This document shows, one piece after another, positions 59,097 to 64,000 of a stretch of 64,000 bases of DNA (position 1 is the stretch's first letter; each line of letters opens with the position of its first letter). The position numbers were made by a program, and so were the translations under genes. The stretch spans positions 662,358,438 to 662,422,437 of the forward strand of contig NC_081414.1 in assembly GCF_030272615.1 (NCBI RefSeq). Direction: 5' to 3'. The notes below the pieces were generated by a model. The model saw only the letters and a program-made list of their open reading frames with translations. It did no database searches and had not been told where the DNA came from. The stretch is from Cryptomeria japonica (taxonomy: Eukaryota > Streptophyta > Pinopsida > Cupressales > Cupressaceae).

Positions 59097-59860
59097 CAAA
59101 TAAGTGATGCTTTATTCGAGAAACTTACCAAGGTCCCAACTACTCTGAAGTTTTATATGACTTCATACCTAGTGTATGCAGTAGCCTCAATGAGCCACTT
59201 TTCAGGATTGTCTACAATAGGGGATACAAGCCAAATTCCAGTATATCAATATTACTCTCAGTTGAATTTACGAAAACCAATATTGAAGAATTAGAACCAC
59301 CATTTGCATAACCACTAGAACAAGGATTAACACCATATGCATATAAATCAATATCGAATGAAATAAGATCTTCTAGAGGCAGAGCTAAGTCAAGTGGAGT
59401 AATAGAAAGATGGACACAATGGCTCAGAAGAAGATGCAACATAGTAAAATTATCAAAGACATCCTCCAAATTTTTCTCTTTGAGAGCTAGCCTCAATCAA
59501 TCAAAATCCATCATAGTGTATTCAAAAGCATCACACAATAGCCCATACCAAATTGTAAAAAGGAGATCCACACAAGAAGGGTTGATTGCTAAATTAATCA
59601 TCTCAAGAAAACCACCAATGGGAGACAAACCCAATTTCAAATAGTATGATTGCAAATTTGTATCAAGATTGGCCAGGGTGAAGATGAAAGGTTACACATA
59701 CATGTTTGCTATTATTGAGATCATTATAGCATCAAGAAGTAGTTCCATACAATTGGAGAGAAGTTTGGACATCACCACTAAAAATAGAGCACTAGGGTTG
59801 GTAAGGAGGCATTCTTGGCTAATTACAAAACAAATAGTGGTTTTAACATGGACACACTAA

Positions 59861-60489
59861 ATAATGAAAAATCTTCCCAACTTTCCCTTATTGTATTCTG
59901 TTGGGTCACTTCGCTCCTAGAAGCATCCGAGAAGTGAAATCCTCCACTTGTCTACCATATTAAGCCCACACTCCAAACAAAACCAAGATGAGGAAGCTAA
60001 AATGTGTGATCAAACAAATAGGAATCCATCATAAATTTTAAAAATTGACAAGGAGTTAAACAAATCATTAGTAAACAACAAACAACAATATCAAACATAA
60101 ATTATGCATGAGTTGATTCAAGTTAAGAGGTTTTCTAAATAATGAATGCATTGAAATGTATGAAAGGAAACTGGCCACCTGTGGAAGTTCGTATATTGGC
60201 ATCTTTTGATAAGACAACAAAAATTAGTGAAAAAAAATCAAAATTAGAAACAATCCATAGATAGCTTAAAAAGAATGTCTTGAATCCATCATGAGTTGGA
60301 GACCGAGATTTGATAAGAGATGTCACACGCGCGGACAATTAAAACCATCAAAAAATCCTTTGTTCACATGTATTTGAGATACATCCACAAATGTAAGTCA
60401 AGCACCCATACAAGGAGTAAGACAATTGCAAGTTTGTTTAGTTGGGCCAACTCAAACCACTACAAAGACACACAATTCAGGAGAGATCA
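59861..60489 (+). other. Stretch without a recognisable gene
   Basis: AT-rich sequence between P2 and LINE3. Scattered protein-like pieces around 59880-60020 may be a further decayed part of P2. No RNA gene or repeat ends seen. Confidence 0.4.
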
Positions 60490-63400
60490 TGCTCCAAACT
60501 AATATGAAGCCCCTGGTCATGTTGAATATCCTTTGTTGAATATATTTTGAATGCAATGTTATCATCAATTTCTTTGTTTGCCAATATATGTGCATAATTG
60601 TTTGCTTGTCTAATTCAATACAATATTTCATGTTGTTCAAAATTATTGAGGAGAGGTATAATTTGATAATAAAAAATGCATTTTAACTTCCATGAATTCA
60701 CTGTTTTATGAAAAATAAAATAGATTATAACTATCAAATCACCTTCCATCAATAGTCTTTTGAAACCAAAATCAATTGCCAAGGATAATCCAAAACTCTA
60801 TGTATAAAAAGTGTGTGTTCCAATCAGGGAGGATTTTCCATGTTGCTTTTACAAGTTTTCCTTTATGATCTCTGAAAGTGACTCCAATAATAGATATTCT
60901 TGGGTTACCATGCAAGACTCCACCAAAGTTTAACTTTAACTAATCATGAGGAGGTGGATTCCATTTAACTTGCTTCCATAATAGCTTCAAATCTTATTGT
61001 GGCAAGGACCCCTGAGATGGAGGGGGCTTTAAGAGTTTTCATTTCTTTAATAGGGCTCCATCCCAAGAGGAACAAACAAATTTTCTATCGCTATTTTTGA
61101 AGACCTGAATCATTGTAACTTTTGAGATAGACTTTTCAATTTACGAGTAACCATCAAAATAAAGGAAGAGTGTTCTTTGGAAATTTTGTTGTTCCTTTCA
61201 AACTAAATGATCCATATGAGAATAAAGGTGCTCAATTCCCAAACTTAGGTAAATATTGAAGATTTATAAAAAAGAGGCTAGCATTGAAATTGTCCTATAA
61301 GATTATGGTGTAAAGGGGAATATTAATCCAACATTTACTTAAGCCAATTCCAACATTCTTAGGCAAAAACATAGTTGAGAAATAAATGCTTTGATTTTTC
61401 ATATGCTTTTCCACATAAAATATAAGGAAAAAGAGGATTAATTCTAAGTCTGTCTATTCTCGTTCCCTATTTAAATTTAGTCTTTCACAACAAGCCAAGC
61501 AAAACTATTAGATTTGGGAAGACAAGATGATCCCTGAAACAACTTAGAAGGCTAATTTTTTGAGTTATTCTCTTGTAATAAGACTATTGTATCCCTCTTT
61601 GATAGTGTAGTGACTAAAAGATGACTTTGTCCAAAATTTTCATCATCCTTTGAGAAAATAATGGTCCTTTTAGAAAAAAATTCTACAAAGAGATCTTCAA
61701 ACTATGATGAAATCAAAATATCTTCATTTAAGTAGAGAGGGAAAGGAGGTAGCATCCACTAAAATATAATATCTTACATTATGACCCTAGATTTGTTTCA
61801 AAATTAACTCTATTAATAATAAATTACCCAAAGAATGAAGAGGTTTGTGCCCATTCCAAGTATCTTCCCAAAAGAAGGCTTTTTCATCATTGTGAATTAC
61901 CCAAGAAATATCAAGAAGAAGAACATCTCTGGAGGAAGACAAAAATTCCACATTTTTTAACCATTTGGAAATTTCTTATGGCGAAGATTCTTTCTCCAAA
62001 TCATTTTATGGCGAAGATTGTATTTCAAGAGTTTGCACCATCTAGTTGAAGGATTTAAATAAATCATCCAAAACATTTTATGTCCAAGTGCCTTATTATA
62101 AAGCTCTAAATTTTTTATCTCAACACCACCCATTTCCTTTGGTGAACATACCTCATCCCATGCCACTAAAGGTAATTTTTCCTTACCTTGAATATTATCT
62201 GCCCAAAGAAAGGATCAAATTACTTTTTGAAGATCTTTCATAACCTCCTTAGACATTTTTAAAATAATCATTAGATAAATATGAATTGCACTTAATAAAA
62301 ATTTGATACTAGTTAGTTTCCCAACAAAGGTAAGCCACTTGAATTTCCAAATAAGGATTCTAGAAGAGGCGGTGGCATTTTCTTTTTACCAAAAGGAGTG
62401 CTTCTTTTCCCAAATAAAAAGGTAACCCTAACTACTTACATGGAATATATTCTATTGAAAAACCCTAAAAATTAGTGAGTCTTTGTTGCACCAAAGGTGA
62501 CATGTTCAAAAATAAAATTTTGGGCTTCTCTTTATTTATCAGTTGACATGAAGAGATAAATAATCTACTAGTGATTTCTCAATAACAATTGCTTCCTCCA
62601 TATTTGTTTTGGCAAAAACGATGAAAGAAAACTGAGAGGGGGGGTGTCAATCAGTTTTCACCAGATCTTATAATTTAAGCACAACTTTATATATGATCAA
62701 TTATAGCAATAACAAAGATAAGCGCAGTAACAATAACACAAATAACACCAATATTTTGCCGTGGAAAACCCGGTTAAGGGAAAAACCACGGTGGGAATCT
62801 ACCCACAATAAGATGATACTCTGCAGTAGTATGTGAAAATATTACAATGGGGAATGTACATGCATTTAGGCACACTGCCTAGAGCTAACTGCTCAAAAAT
62901 AAGAAAGGGATACAACCCTGAGGAAGGCTCACTGCCTTACAAAGATCGAACAACAATTCAGATTACATGAACTGAAAGAATAACATCTCCAAATTCCTGA
63001 TGACAGCTTCGGTTAAGCACGTTTGTCTTCCCTACAACACTCTTTGCTCTACACTTCTCACCAAAAGAATTCTCTTGTTCCCACATACACCACTCTCTGA
63101 TAATGCGGACACAACACTAATATCCAAATTACATGAATATGACACCTATTTATACAAATCATCAACCTTGACTACAAGGTCGACTCAACCCTTAAGACAT
63201 AATTACAAAATTACATCACACAATACATAGATCAACCATCAGACCAATACAATGCCATGATGACATGGCATGGACCCAAATCAAATCCACGAACATGCAA
63301 CACCACCAGAAATCTTGCCAAGATCATCTGCAACATGCTACACCACCAAAAATGTTGCATAACACAAAGAACATCACCAGACTCATAAGATCCTCAATAA

Positions 63401-64000
63401 TGCACACAATGATCAATGTGAACCAACAAAACAAATAAGACATGATTAGGAAACACCAACAAGCACGTTAGAACCATCTGTAATAGTTGCACCAATATCA
63501 CTTATTCAAATCTTCATTGATCAACGCGTTGATACTCAAGAATACTCAATAGCAACAACTAGGACTAGAAAGATAACTTGTGAAGCACCAAATCATGAAC
63601 CATTTGAATTGAAGATACACATGAACATCCCAAACACTCTCCCAAATCTGCAACTCAAGATATAATCATTCTGGAGCACAACAGATCAAATACCAAAATA
63701 TTGCAACACTGAATACTAAAAAACCAATCCTCATACTAGAATCCATAACTCAATCAAATCACCACATAGCATCATGAAACTAACACTGAATCAACTAGAG
63801 CTACTTCATTACTTAAATCATAAATCCACACCAACACATCTGCAACATACCAACTAAAACAACCAAACCAACTCTCTGCAATATAGGAACACGGGAATAT
63901 GTTGACATCAATGACAACAAAATATCCTAGCAGCAACAATATCCAACAATTTTATTGTCCAAATAAAAGAGTGTCATCCGCAAATAGATAGTGTGTGAAA
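60490..64000 (-). mobile_element. LINE3: decayed LINE ORF2 fragment, split by a solo LTR
   Basis: Minus strand. At the window edge (64000-63949) a piece reads FADDTLLFGQ, the RT catalytic box. After the solo LTR it resumes at 62604 with NMEEAIVIEKSLVDYLSL, then IEYIPCKYLGLPF near 62450, MAWDEVCSPKEMGGVEIKNL near 62160 (the region before zf-RVT), a decayed zf-RVT, and RNase H (KLNFGGVLHGNPRISIIGVTFRDHKG near 60930-60850; NNYAHILANKEIDDNIAF near 60600). Many stops and frameshifts; the 5' part lies beyond the window and the 3' tail is not clear. It is the oldest-looking LINE here. Confidence 0.7.
62605..63948 (-). repeat. Copia-like solo LTR in LINE3 (1344 bp)
   Basis: Minus strand TGTTGGATATTGTTG at 63948 to AAAACA at 62605, flanked by ATTTT (63949-63953) and ATATT (62600-62604), one mismatch. 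It contains the 'ccgtggaaaacccgg..aaaaaccacgg' inverted word near 62759-62792 and a C-run on the minus strand (62637-62645). No internal region and no ORF, hence a solo LTR. Confidence 0.6.

Larger units (their letters stand above)
54212..59860 (+). pseudogene. P2: unrecognised coding relic, split by C2
   Basis: Left part 54212-54796. ATG 54212 opens MSSNIDNIRDTKIDHIDLEE, a stop follows at 54305, then MEAVINRGIHLVATFPMSTQ through KLDEDFFDTFSNV to a stop at 54497. Further protein-like blocks (EVNDLITLFSRVKGICV, YHEWMYRYIHIIRKNKKKD) run to the C2 insertion. Right part 59102-59860: DALFEKLTKVPTTLKFYM, SYLVYAVASMSHFSG near 59106-59220, then after a frame change FTKTNIEELEPPFA, SGVIERWTQWLRRRCNIVKL and VKMKGYTYMFAIIEIIIA to 59860, with stops near 59309 and 59642. 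The two sides fit across the CAAAT duplication. The composition is that of a real, basic protein, but I recognise no domain. It lies just downstream of the hairpin array, which could be its old 5' region. Confidence 0.45.

Overview
The window reads as nuclear DNA of a seed plant with a large, repeat-dense, AT-rich genome. The plant-type L1 LINEs (DUF4283-like ORF1; ORF2 with zf-RVT and RNase H), Tekay-like chromovirus, Ty1/copia elements with initiator-Met-tRNA primer sites, and LTRs starting TGTAGACA all fit. A gymnosperm is my guess from the element mix; nothing in the sequence proves it. I see no intact host gene, no rRNA or tRNA gene and no bacterial-type operon. Almost everything is nested retroelements that interrupt two decayed, unidentified coding sequences.

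Layout, left to right. 1-4.3 kb: AT-rich DNA with two diverged LTR-like blocks. 4.33-5.16 kb: 3' part of a minus-strand coding relic (R1). 5157-31579: a 26.4 kb composite Ty3/gypsy-type element, G1 (+), inserted in R1, whose 5' part resumes at 31580-32217. G1 carries LINE1 in its 5' LTR (5397-11560), a truncated minus-strand copia C1 (about 17507-21999) and LINE2 (22504-28786, with a 19 bp target-site duplication). What is left of G1 is LTRs, a structured leader and a Gln/Asn/Pro-rich gag-like region, with no polymerase.

About 32.2-52.9 kb: G3, a minus-strand sibling of G1, also without polymerase. It is split by a plus-strand solo LTR, S1 (34549-47788, TSD AGTTG). S1 is itself split by G2 (35390-47429, TSD TCTCC), a full-length Tekay-like chromovirus with 3.6 kb LTRs. 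The G2 gag-pol lies in one uninterrupted frame but carries about 23 stop codons.

52.95-54.03 kb: an array of about 15 palindromic 34 bp hairpin units, the most unusual signal in the window. 54.2-59.9 kb: an unrecognised plus-strand coding relic (P2), interrupted by C2 (54797-59096, minus, TSD CAAAT). C2 is a short copia-type element that encodes gag, zinc knuckle, protease and an acidic tail but no integrase or reverse transcriptase. 60.5-64.0 kb: a decayed minus-strand LINE (LINE3), split by a 1.34 kb copia-like solo LTR.

The elements work as layers rather than as a pathway. The order of insertion follows from the nesting: R1 before G1 before LINE1, C1 and LINE2; G3 before S1 before G2; P2 before C2; LINE3 before the solo LTR. 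All motif and homology calls come from reading the sequence; no database search was possible.
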